Assembly: GCA_902362275.1 (NCBI GenBank)
Contig: CABIWB010000006.1
Span: forward strand, 106,474 to 130,957
Direction of reading: 5' to 3'
From: Coriobacteriaceae bacterium
Lineage (GTDB): Bacteria; Actinomycetota; Coriobacteriia; Coriobacteriales; Coriobacteriaceae
DNA length: 24,484 nt
Shown here: positions 7,773 through 14,896 of the stretch, one piece after another
How positions within the stretch are numbered: position 1 is the first letter of the stretch
Layout: each line of letters begins with the position of its first letter
Program-made: the position numbers and the translations under genes
Notes under the pieces: generated by a model
What the model was told of the DNA's origin: nothing
What the model saw: the letters and a program-made list of their open reading frames with translations, nothing else
The model's database searches: none

Positions 7773-8569
7773 AGCATCACGCCGATCGCAGCATGGCGCC
7801 CACAGGTACCGTCCTCGTTACGGTAGGAATAAAAGCGGTCGTTCTGACGCACAGTCGAAAGCTGGGTATCCACGATATTATCCGCGTCGACACCGACATC
7901 TACCAGCGCCTCGCAAATGGCAGCGGAAAGATCGAGCATGCGAGAGGTGCTCGCATCGATGCAAGAGAACTCAGCGGCAAAGCGATCCATGAGTTCCTGG
8001 GATACCTCATATTCGTCACCCAAGATATGGGGGCCGATATAGGCGGAAACGTCGCCCGCATCGCAGCCGGCAGCATCGCAAAGCGCCTGGCACGCCTTGG
8101 CGGAAATTCGTGCAATCGTGCCCTTCCAACCGGAGTGCACCACGGCAAATCCGCCGGGGGCCACCAGCACCACGGGAACGCAGTCGGCAAAGCAGAGCAG
8201 CACGGGCACGTCATGGGCCGTACAGACGATGGCATCGCAGCCCTCGGCAATCTGCTCGCGAACAGCCTCAAGATCGTCGGCGCCGTTCGAAGTCACCGTA
8301 ACGATATGGTCACCATGTACCTGATTGGGCACGAGCAGATTATGCTCGCACTCAATGGCGCCCATAGCTTCGAGCGCTCGACGACGATTTTCTTGAACAG
8401 CAAAGGGGTCATCGCCTACATGCGAGCCCAGGTTGAGCGAGGAGTACACATCTTCAGAAACGCCACCGGTGCGCTCGGTAAAGGCAAAGCGGACATCGGA
8501 TGTCGCGCCCTCCACCAACGTAACTCCATCATGGTCGACACGCGAAACGTTGTCCGCACGTGCTGCCAT
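7769..8569 (-). CDS. pgeF: YlmD/PgeF, peptidoglycan editing factor (multicopper polyphenol oxidase family)
   Basis: Member of the YfiH/YlmD/PgeF family. Members have been described as laccase-like or purine nucleoside-cleaving enzymes, and E. coli PgeF (YfiH) as an editor that removes mis-incorporated amino acids from peptidoglycan precursors. The 266 residues carry the family signatures in order: SSLNLGSHVGDDP, NQVHGDHI, FADCVPVVLV, VVHSGWKG, GPHI, and the C-terminal FYSYRNEDGTCGRHAAIGVM. The His and Cys residues of the metal site in QVHG, ADC and VHSGW are present. The start at 8569 is supported by AGGAGG 7 bases upstream; an upstream extension of the frame is unlike the family. ylmD usually precedes ylmE directly; here the pst operon lies between them. 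Confidence 0.92.
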   Translation of the reverse strand: MAARADNVSRVDHDGVTLVEGATSDVRFAFTERTGGVSEDVYSSLNLGSHVGDDPFAVQENRRRALEAMGAIECEHNLLVPNQVHGDHIVTVTSNGADDLEAVREQIAEGCDAIVCTAHDVPVLLCFADCVPVVLVAPGGFAVVHSGWKGTIARISAKACQALCDAAGCDAGDVSAYIGPHILGDEYEVSQELMDRFAAEFSCIDASTSRMLDLSAAICEALVDVGVDADNIVDTQLSTVRQNDRFYSYRNEDGTCGRHAAIGVML

Positions 8570-8597
8570 ACTAAAGCCTCCTAATAACACAAGTACC

Positions 8598-8634
8598 GCG
8601 GCATCGCCGCTACAGCCAGCGTTTATACGGCTGT
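8598..8634 (-). promoter_or_regulatory. Two adjacent hairpins in the ylmD-pst leader
   Basis: Read on the minus strand, ACAGCC/GGCTGT (8629-8634 with 8612-8617, 11-base loop) is followed one base later by GCGGC/GCCGC (8606-8610 with 8598-8602, 3-base loop). They end 15-20 bases before the ylmD ribosome site. They could be a leader control element or an mRNA stabiliser. No T tract follows, so they are not a plain terminator. Confidence 0.4.
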
Positions 8635-8721
8635 CATACTTCCTTAAAATGATACCCGCAGCGGTAGGGACCAAACGTAAAGGGAACGTAAGGAGATTAG
8701 AGGCTTTCGTTTACAAACGAG

Positions 8722-8757
8722 AAACAAAACGGGGTGCATCCAAATGGACACACCCCG
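8722..8757 (-). terminator. Intrinsic terminator of ftsZ
   Basis: A 12-bp stem (CGGGGTGTGTCC with GGATGCACCCCG, two G-T wobbles) with a 4-base loop is followed by TTTTGTTT on the minus strand, 24 bases after the ftsZ stop. It marks the end of the mraZ-to-ftsZ unit and separates it from ylmD-pst. Confidence 0.9.
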
Positions 8758-8780
8758 TGCAGGTCGTTGAGAAAAACGAA

Positions 8781-9935
8781 CTAGAAGCTACCGCGCTTCA
8801 GGAAGTCGGGAAGCTCGAACTGGTCGTTGCCAAAGTTGGGCAGCTCGGTACCACCGACGTTGCGGGTCGGAGCGGCCTGAGCCGGGCTGGCAGCCGGAGC
8901 GGTGCGCTGCGGCTCAGCGGAGGCAGCGGCCTTGCTCTGAGACTGCTGAGCAGCAAAGAGCTCGTCCTGACGGTTGACGTTGGAATCGGAGAAGCCCGTA
9001 GCGATGACGGTGATACGCACCTGATCGCCCAGGGACTCGTCGACAACGGTACCGAAGATGATGTTCGCCTCGGGGTCGACGGCGTTGGCGACAACGTCGG
9101 CGGCGTCGCTGATCTCCTGGATGCCCAGGTCCTTGGAACCAGCGATGGAGAGCAGCACACGCGTGGCACCATCGATGGAGCTCTCGAGCAGCGGGCTGGA
9201 GATGGCCTGCTGGGCAGCGTCGACGGCACGAGTATCCCCAGAAGAGGTACCGATACCCATCATGGCGGTACCGGCCTGCTTCATGATGGTCTTAACATCG
9301 GCGAAGTCCAGGTTGATGATACCGGGGACGGTGATGAGGTCGGTGATGCCCTGGGTGCCCTGGGAAAGGACGCCATCGGCAATCGCGAAGGCCTCGAGCA
9401 TGGTGGTCTTCTTCTCGGCGATGTCGAGCAGCTTATCGTTAGGGATGACGATCATGGTGTCGACGCAATCGGAGAGGGTCTTGATGCCCTCCTCGGCGCT
9501 CTTCTTGCGCTTGCGGCCCTCGAAGGTAAAGGGTTTGGTCACGACGGCGACGGTCAGTGCGCCGACCTCGTTCATCGCGATATCGGCAACGATGGGAGCA
9601 GCGCCGGTACCGGTGCCACCACCCTCACCGCAGGTGATAAACACCATGTCGGCGCCAGCGAGCGCCTCGGCAATGTCGTCGCGGGACTCATCGGCAGCCT
9701 TGCGGCCAACCTCGGGGTTGGCGCCGGCGCCCAGGCCGCGGGTAAGGTCGGTGCCGATGTGCACCTTGATATCGGCATCAGAGATCGCGAGTGCCTGAGC
9801 ATCGGTGTTGATGGCAACAAACTCGACGCCGCGGATGCCCTCTTCGATCATTCGATTGACCGCGTTGGTACCGCCGCCGCCGACGCCGACCACCTTAATG
9901 ACGGCAAGGTAGTTGTTGATCTCTGTCTCGTGCAT
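8781..9935 (-). CDS. ftsZ: Cell division GTPase FtsZ
   Basis: Tubulin-like GTPase that forms the division ring. The 384 residues contain the N-terminal glycine motif [15 protein letters not shown], the tubulin signature GGGTGTG at 105-111 within the actinobacterial form [10 protein letters not shown], the T7-loop segment [11 protein letters not shown], a variable Ala/Ser/Pro linker, and the conserved C-terminal peptide ELPDFLKR that binds SepF. The start at 9935 has GGAGG 6 bases upstream and gives the usual short N-terminus; the frame extends 10 codons further without support. A 199-base AT-richer gap precedes it, suggesting a promoter of its own in addition to the cluster promoter. No ftsA lies next to it. 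Confidence 0.98.
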   Translation of the reverse strand: MHETEINNYLAVIKVVGVGGGGTNAVNRMIEEGIRGVEFVAINTDAQALAISDADIKVHIGTDLTRGLGAGANPEVGRKAADESRDDIAEALAGADMVFITCGEGGGTGTGAAPIVADIAMNEVGALTVAVVTKPFTFEGRKRKKSAEEGIKTLSDCVDTMIVIPNDKLLDIAEKKTTMLEAFAIADGVLSQGTQGITDLITVPGIINLDFADVKTIMKQAGTAMMGIGTSSGDTRAVDAAQQAISSPLLESSIDGATRVLLSIAGSKDLGIQEISDAADVVANAVDPEANIIFGTVVDESLGDQVRITVIATGFSDSNVNRQDELFAAQQSQSKAAASAEPQRTAPAASPAQAAPTRNVGGTELPNFGNDQFELPDFLKRGSF

Positions 9936-10134
9936 GTCGGTCCTCCGAACAAAGGTTATAGCCATAGCATGGGTCGACCCCTGCGCACATTAACCTTCAG
10001 GTTGAAAGTAAATGCAAAGGTAAACCCTATTATGTTTGCACATTATGAACGTATCAGTCAAATAATTGACCGTGAAAACCAAACAAACCAGATAAACGGC
10101 GTGGTATGGCCCCTCAACAAAGCATCAACCAGCG
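9936..10134 (-). promoter_or_regulatory. AT-rich ftsQ-ftsZ intergenic region, probable ftsZ promoter
   Basis: This 199-base gap is clearly AT-richer than the flanking genes. It holds a TTGACT hexamer (10056-10061, minus) inside the inverted repeat GTCAA/TTGAC (10057-10070), two CATAAT boxes downstream, and an AACCT/AGGTT repeat at 9990-10001. No pair has the ideal 16-18 base spacing, so I cannot name the exact -35 and -10. Confidence 0.4.
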
Positions 10135-11391
10135 CTACGAGGTCGGAGCATTCCTAAATGTGTAGTTGCCCGGAGAGCGCACATTGATATAAGTTACGCC
10201 CTCTACCTGCGAAAGCAACTTGGTGACTACGCGTTCCTTCTTGGCGATATCGTCCGAATCGCCCAGCGACACCTCAATGCCGTTATTGAGGTTTGCCGAG
10301 ATGGCTTCGACCGAAGGCGTGGAAATATCCTTGACTTGTCCCAAGAACTCGCTCGAAAAACCACGCACATAATCCAGACCGGCCTTAACGGCTTTGGAGT
10401 TCACCGCCTGGCCGGAAACCGGAGCGACATCCGCCGAGACATCAGTCAACAACACCGCGCCATAATGCTTGGCGAGCGCCAGCGCGGCATCGATTCCGGT
10501 CAAGGTATTTGAGCCCTGCCCTGTCGTGATGACGTTGCCTTGGTCGTCCACTTCGACCGACGTCGACAGCGGGGCGATCCAGGTGTCATCGTCTCCGATA
10601 GCCCAGGCAAGGTCGTCGGAGCTGATATACGCAATGGCGATAACTTTACGCTCCGTCGGCGTGATGATAAGCGTATGGGGAAACTGGCGCTGGACATCCA
10701 CGCCCGAGACCCACGGGTTCTGCTTGAGATCCTCGGTAATCTGGTCGGGATCGACGTTAAAAAGCGACGTTCCCTCGGGCAAGTCGATCAGCTGGATAGC
10801 ATCGTGCTTCGTCACATGCTCGCTGCCTTGAATCTGAATATCAGTGGCAGTAAACAATCCAGAGTTGATCACCACGATGGCAACGACGACGAGCACGGCC
10901 AAGACGGCCAGAACGCCGCCCACGATTTTGCCTTTGCCTGTAACGACAGAAGCGGCGTCTGATGTTTTATTTGCCATCGCTCCAAGTGAAGATAACGGGT
11001 TGAAACCTTTTTTACTCGAAGGCTTCTTGGCGGTAGCCGGCACCGATGTCAGCGAGCGCGGTTTCGATGCGCCCAGCGTGCGACCTGGACGCGCCGCTTT
11101 AGTTCCCGTCGAGGGCTTGGGAGTTGCCATGGGACGGGCAGGCTTGGCGCCCATAACAGGCTTTGACGTCACCGAGGGACGCGAGGACTTTTTTGCGGCC
11201 GAACGATTACCGAGCTGCGAGCCGACGACCGGATGACTGGTCTGCCGAGCATGCCCGACAGACTTAGAGTGCGCGACGGTATTGCGTTGAGGTTTGGCAG
11301 ACGCGCCGGAACGCCCTCCGGCGCGGCGGAAGGTGGGTTTCGATGCTCTAGAAGCCGAGGAATTTAACTTCCGGTCTGAGCTCGATGCCAT
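10135..11391 (-). CDS. ftsQ: FtsQ/DivIB cell division protein with long basic tail
   Basis: Bitopic divisome protein that, with FtsL and FtsB-like partners, controls FtsW and the septal PBP. Of 418 residues, the first ~150 form a disordered cytoplasmic tail with about 29 Lys/Arg and only two acidic residues, including a repeat (KPVMGAKPARP at 77-87, KPSTGTKAARP at 92-102). One transmembrane helix follows at about 156-176 (IVGGVLAVLAVLVVVAIVVI). The POTRA domain begins at ATDIQIQGSEHVT and includes GTSLFNVDPDQITEDLKQNPWV, and the beta domain follows. The ATG lies 44 bases inside the murB end, with GAGGGAGG just upstream, implying coupled translation. Typical FtsQ tails are 20-100 residues, so this one is long. 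Confidence 0.93.
   Translation of the reverse strand: MASSSDRKLNSSASRASKPTFRRAGGRSGASAKPQRNTVAHSKSVGHARQTSHPVVGSQLGNRSAAKKSSRPSVTSKPVMGAKPARPMATPKPSTGTKAARPGRTLGASKPRSLTSVPATAKKPSSKKGFNPLSSLGAMANKTSDAASVVTGKGKIVGGVLAVLAVLVVVAIVVINSGLFTATDIQIQGSEHVTKHDAIQLIDLPEGTSLFNVDPDQITEDLKQNPWVSGVDVQRQFPHTLIITPTERKVIAIAYISSDDLAWAIGDDDTWIAPLSTSVEVDDQGNVITTGQGSNTLTGIDAALALAKHYGAVLLTDVSADVAPVSGQAVNSKAVKAGLDYVRGFSSEFLGQVKDISTPSVEAISANLNNGIEVSLGDSDDIAKKERVVTKLLSQVEGVTYINVRSPGNYTFRNAPTS
11086..11163. repeat. Repeat encoding KPxxGxKxARP motifs in the FtsQ tail
   Basis: Two copies of an 11-residue motif, 15 residues apart, in the disordered N-terminal tail of FtsQ (residues 77-102). A looser copy (LGASKPRS) follows. 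Confidence 0.5.
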
Positions 11392-12259
11392 ACGCCTCCC
11401 TCACCTTTCCGTGCACATGTCTGATAACCGCGGCAACGTCATCGGCCGAGGCAGTTCCGTTATTAATGATAAAATTAGCGTGAACGGGCGAAACTTCCGC
11501 GCCGCCAATCGAAAAACCCTTTAATCCACAATCCTCGATAAGCTTGCCCACACTCGCATCGGGCGGGTTGCGAAAGACCGACCCGCAGGATGCGCGACCC
11601 ATGGGCTGCGTACGCCTGCGCCTCGTCAGGTACCGCTCCATGCGCTCGCGAATGTCGGCCTTGGGCGCCGGTTTAAGCTTGAGCACGCACTCAAGGATGA
11701 TCTCATTGCGGGGTAGGCTACATTCGCGGTAGCCCCAAGTGATCTCGGACCCCGCATAATGCTTGATGCCGGTTGCCGGGTCAAACGTTACGACATCCTC
11801 AACCAGCGAGCCAATCCACTCGGTCCGTGTGCCGGCATTCATAGATATCGCACCGCCGACCGAACCAGGGATGCCAACGGCAAACTCAAGGCCCGAGAGG
11901 CTACGCGACAGGGCATCGTTGACCAGGCGCGCAAACATCACGCCCGCACCGACCGTCAGCGTACAACCGTCATCGGCAACAACCGTGCGCTGAAACTCAC
12001 GTCCGAGCGAAATGACGGCACCGCGATAACCGCCATCGGCAACCAGCAGATTGGAGCCCTTGCCGATAATGACCCACGGCACCTGCTCGCGATCGAGCAC
12101 CGCCACGGCGCGGCGGAGGGCATGATAGCTATGGCACGTCACAAAGAGGTCGGCCTTGCCGCCGATACGATAGCTCGTATGACGCGCAAGGCGCTCGTCC
12201 TCGATCACATCCGTGTCGATCATGCCCGAGAGCGCCATGACGGCGTTAAACAGACCCAT
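11348..12259 (-). CDS. murB: UDP-N-acetylenolpyruvoylglucosamine reductase MurB
   Basis: FAD enzyme that reduces UDP-GlcNAc-enolpyruvate to UDP-MurNAc using NADPH. The 303 residues contain the FAD-binding segment HTSYRIGGKADLFV, GSNLLVADGGYRG and FAVGIPGSVGGAISMNAG. The catalytic-serine segment GRASCGSVFRNP and the C-terminal glutamate region YGIELRPEVKFLG are also present. The architecture fits the short (type II, SCGSxFRNP) MurB group. It begins 5 bases after the murC stop with no strong ribosome site, so it is probably coupled to murC. Its last 44 bases overlap the ftsQ start. Confidence 0.97.
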   Translation of the reverse strand: MGLFNAVMALSGMIDTDVIEDERLARHTSYRIGGKADLFVTCHSYHALRRAVAVLDREQVPWVIIGKGSNLLVADGGYRGAVISLGREFQRTVVADDGCTLTVGAGVMFARLVNDALSRSLSGLEFAVGIPGSVGGAISMNAGTRTEWIGSLVEDVVTFDPATGIKHYAGSEITWGYRECSLPRNEIILECVLKLKPAPKADIRERMERYLTRRRRTQPMGRASCGSVFRNPPDASVGKLIEDCGLKGFSIGGAEVSPVHANFIINNGTASADDVAAVIRHVHGKVREAYGIELRPEVKFLGF

Positions 12260-12264
12260 TAGAC

Positions 12265-13683
12265 TTAAGCGTCTTTCTTGGCAGTCAGATACTCGATGAA
12301 CTCGGGACCGACGGTCGTAACGTCACCGGCACCCATGGTGAGCAGTAGGTCGCCCTCGCCCACCATCTGTTCGAGCTCCTGATTGAGCTCAAGACGGCTG
12401 GAACAGTACACGACCTCCTTGCCAGGATGCTTGGCGCGCACGGTATCGGCGAGCATCTTAGAGGTGACACCCGGAATGGGCATCTCGCCAGCCGAGAACA
12501 CATCGATCAGCAGCAGTTTATCGGCATTGGCAAATGCATCGGCAAAGTCGTCGCACAGGGCCTGCAGGCGCGAATAGCGGTGCGGCTGGAACACGACGTC
12601 GACGTGCTTGTAGCCCAGCGACGAAGCGGCAGCAAGCGTCGCCTTGATCTCGGTGGGATGATGGCCGTAATCATCGACTACGGTGATGCCATCGATATCG
12701 CCCACATGAGTAAAGCGACGGCGGACGCCCTCAAAACTCGAGAGCGCCTTGGCAGCGGCGTCGATGTCAAGGCCCAGGACATGGGCGACGGTGAGCACCG
12801 CCGTGGCGTTGAGCATGTTGTGGCGACCGGGATTGCTCTTGATCTCCACAGCGTGCTCAGTGCCGTCCTCAAAGCGAACGATAAAGTCACTCTGGATGCC
12901 CTTGACATCCGGGTGCACGCAGACGATGTCGTTGCACTCGGCAAAGCCGTAGGAAAGCACGTGACGGCCCGTCGACTTGGCGAGCTCGACCAGATGCGGG
13001 TCCTCACCGCAGACGATGACGGTGCCGTCCTCGCCCACCAGGCTCATGAATTTGGCGAAAGTTGCCTCGATCTCCTCGATGCCCGAGTAGTGATCGAGGT
13101 GGTCGGCCTCGACGTTGGTCACAATGACCACGCTGGGGTTCAGGAACAGGAAGGAGCTGTCGGACTCGTCGGCCTCGGCGACAAAGTAGTCGCCCGAGCC
13201 GTTCTTGCCGTTCGTGTCATAGCCCTCGACGATGCCGCCGATCAAGAAGCTCGGATCCAGACCCATGCGGTCGAGCATGGTGGCACACATCGAAGACGTG
13301 GTGGTCTTGCCATGCGTGCCGGCAACAGCGACGGTGATGCAGCCGTGGCCCAAAGCAGAGAGCATCTTGGCACGGGGCCACACGGGAATACCAAGCTCGC
13401 GAGCGCGCACGAGTTCAGGGTTGGACTCCGGAATAGCGGTGGAGACAACAACCACGTCGGGCTTGACCTCATCGATCGTGGCGGCCTCATGGCCCACATG
13501 CACCTTCACACCAGCGCGGGTAAGCTGGCGGATATAGCGTGACGTCTTAAGGTCGGAGCCGGTAACGGCATAACCGCGCTCGTGCAGAACGAGGGCGATG
13601 CCGCTCATGCCGGCGCCGCCGATACCGATAAAGTGGGCGCTCTTAAACTCGGGCGCGGAGGTTGCAGTCTGGGAATCAGCCAT
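12265..13683 (-). CDS. murC: UDP-N-acetylmuramate--L-alanine ligase MurC
   Basis: ATP-dependent ligase that adds the first amino acid to UDP-MurNAc in the cytoplasm. It has the N-terminal UDP-binding motif HFIGIGGAGMSGIA, the ATP loop GTHGKTTTSSM, the carbamylated-lysine region FLFLNPSVVIVTNVEADHLDHY, the C-terminal domain signature VVDDYGHHPTEIKATL and DVVFQPHRYSR. I place the start at 13683 (472 residues) with AAGGAG 11 bases upstream; a GTG at 13710 lies in the same frame but lacks a ribosome site. A 97-base gap from murG precedes it. Confidence 0.97.
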   Translation of the reverse strand: MADSQTATSAPEFKSAHFIGIGGAGMSGIALVLHERGYAVTGSDLKTSRYIRQLTRAGVKVHVGHEAATIDEVKPDVVVVSTAIPESNPELVRARELGIPVWPRAKMLSALGHGCITVAVAGTHGKTTTSSMCATMLDRMGLDPSFLIGGIVEGYDTNGKNGSGDYFVAEADESDSSFLFLNPSVVIVTNVEADHLDHYSGIEEIEATFAKFMSLVGEDGTVIVCGEDPHLVELAKSTGRHVLSYGFAECNDIVCVHPDVKGIQSDFIVRFEDGTEHAVEIKSNPGRHNMLNATAVLTVAHVLGLDIDAAAKALSSFEGVRRRFTHVGDIDGITVVDDYGHHPTEIKATLAAASSLGYKHVDVVFQPHRYSRLQALCDDFADAFANADKLLLIDVFSAGEMPIPGVTSKMLADTVRAKHPGKEVVYCSSRLELNQELEQMVGEGDLLLTMGAGDVTTVGPEFIEYLTAKKDA

Positions 13684-13780
13684 GTGCTCGTGTACTCCTT
13701 GCGTAAACACTGCCTGTAACCCGTTAACTGTACCGCACCTACCGCATCAGCGCGAGGGCGACCGACGATATCCCGTCTAA

Positions 13781-14896
13781 CTAACGCAAACCCTCTACCG
13801 CATCGGCCAGAAGAGCGGCGGCCCTATCCTGAGCCAGACCACGCGCCGCCTGTCGCATGGTGTCGCGCGCCGCCGCGTCATCGACCAGGTGCAGCAGCTC
13901 ATCGGCAAAGGCAGAACCGTCGATATCGGCATCGGCGCAGAGCACGCCGGCCCCGGCGTCGACCAGATACCGGGCATTGGTGGTTTGGTGGTCGGCCGTC
14001 GCATGAGGATACGGCACGAGCACCGATGGCACGGCGAGCGCAGCGATCTCGGCCACGCTCGATGCGCCCGAACGCGAGAGCACCAAATCGGCAGCAGCCA
14101 GCATATCGCCCATGTTGTCGATGTAAGGCTGGACGCGGTAACGCTTCGCCTCCTCGGGCGTCAGCGCCAAAGCGCGCTCGGTCTCCTCAAAGCCGTCGGC
14201 ACCCGTCGAATGCAACACATAGAGGTTCTTGCGCGAAAGCAGCTCGTTTTTGAGCGAAACCACGCGCTCGTTGAGGTGCTGGGCACCAAGTGAACCGCCA
14301 AAGACGAGCAGCAGCATAGCGTCCTCGGGAACGCCAAGTGCCTTGCGGCCGCGAGCGCGATCGCCCTCGATCACCGAGCGACGTACGGGGTTGCCGGTCA
14401 TGAGCACGTGGTCAGGGTCACCTTCGCGCTCAAAGACCGAGCGCGCTGCCGGCACCGAGATGCACACGCGGGCGGCGTGGGAGTTCATCATCTTGTTGGC
14501 CAGGCCCGGAACAGAGTTCTGCTCATGCAGCAGATACGGAACGCCTGCGCCCTTGCACCACCCCAGCAGCGGAACCTCGACATAGGCACCAAAACCGATG
14601 GCAGCATCGGGTTTGCCGACCTTTGAGAAATGACTGGCGAGCGCACGCCTGGCCTTGTTGACACGCCACAGCGAGGTCAGCGCCGTCCAAGGACGGGAGC
14701 GGTCGAAGCCCGTGACCGTAATGGGCACAAAATCAAACCCAGCCTCGGGGACCAGACGACCCTCGAGTTTGCGCGACTGGCCCACGAACACAACGTGGTG
14801 GCCACGGTCACGCAGCTCTTCGGCCAAGGCGAGCGCGGGGTTGATGTGTCCTGCCGTGCCGCCGGCTGCAATAGCAACGGTCATTTTATCGGTCAT
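13781..14896 (-). CDS. murG: Lipid II synthase MurG (GlcNAc transferase)
   Basis: Peripheral membrane glycosyltransferase that converts lipid I to lipid II at the inner face of the membrane. The 371 residues have the N-terminal loop AIAAGGTAGHINPALALAEEL, the acceptor-side GFGAYVEVPLLG, the second glycine loop VFGGSLGAQHLNE and the UDP-GlcNAc site SRSGASSVAEIAALAVPSVLVPYPHATADHQ. The ATG at 14896 is preceded by AAGGGA (5 bases) and overlaps the ftsW end by 11 bases, so the two are probably coupled; an ATG at 14914 is less well placed. Confidence 0.97.
   Translation of the reverse strand: MTDKMTVAIAAGGTAGHINPALALAEELRDRGHHVVFVGQSRKLEGRLVPEAGFDFVPITVTGFDRSRPWTALTSLWRVNKARRALASHFSKVGKPDAAIGFGAYVEVPLLGWCKGAGVPYLLHEQNSVPGLANKMMNSHAARVCISVPAARSVFEREGDPDHVLMTGNPVRRSVIEGDRARGRKALGVPEDAMLLLVFGGSLGAQHLNERVVSLKNELLSRKNLYVLHSTGADGFEETERALALTPEEAKRYRVQPYIDNMGDMLAAADLVLSRSGASSVAEIAALAVPSVLVPYPHATADHQTTNARYLVDAGAGVLCADADIDGSAFADELLHLVDDAAARDTMRQAARGLAQDRAAALLADAVEGLR

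Noticed and set aside
10039..10061. TTGACT as the -35 of a perfect ftsZ promoter
   Set aside because: No -10-like hexamer lies at 16-18 bases; the nearest CATAAT is at 8 or 21 bases. Kept only as an unspecified promoter region.
8433..10157. Plus-strand open frame of 574 codons opposite ftsZ and ylmD
   Set aside because: It mirrors the codon phase of ftsZ; GC-rich third positions remove stops from the complementary frame. Product is low-complexity Gly/Asp/Val/Leu with no family motifs or ribosome site.
12427..13542. Plus-strand open frame of 371 codons opposite murC
   Set aside because: Antisense shadow with no motifs; murC is complete and conserved.
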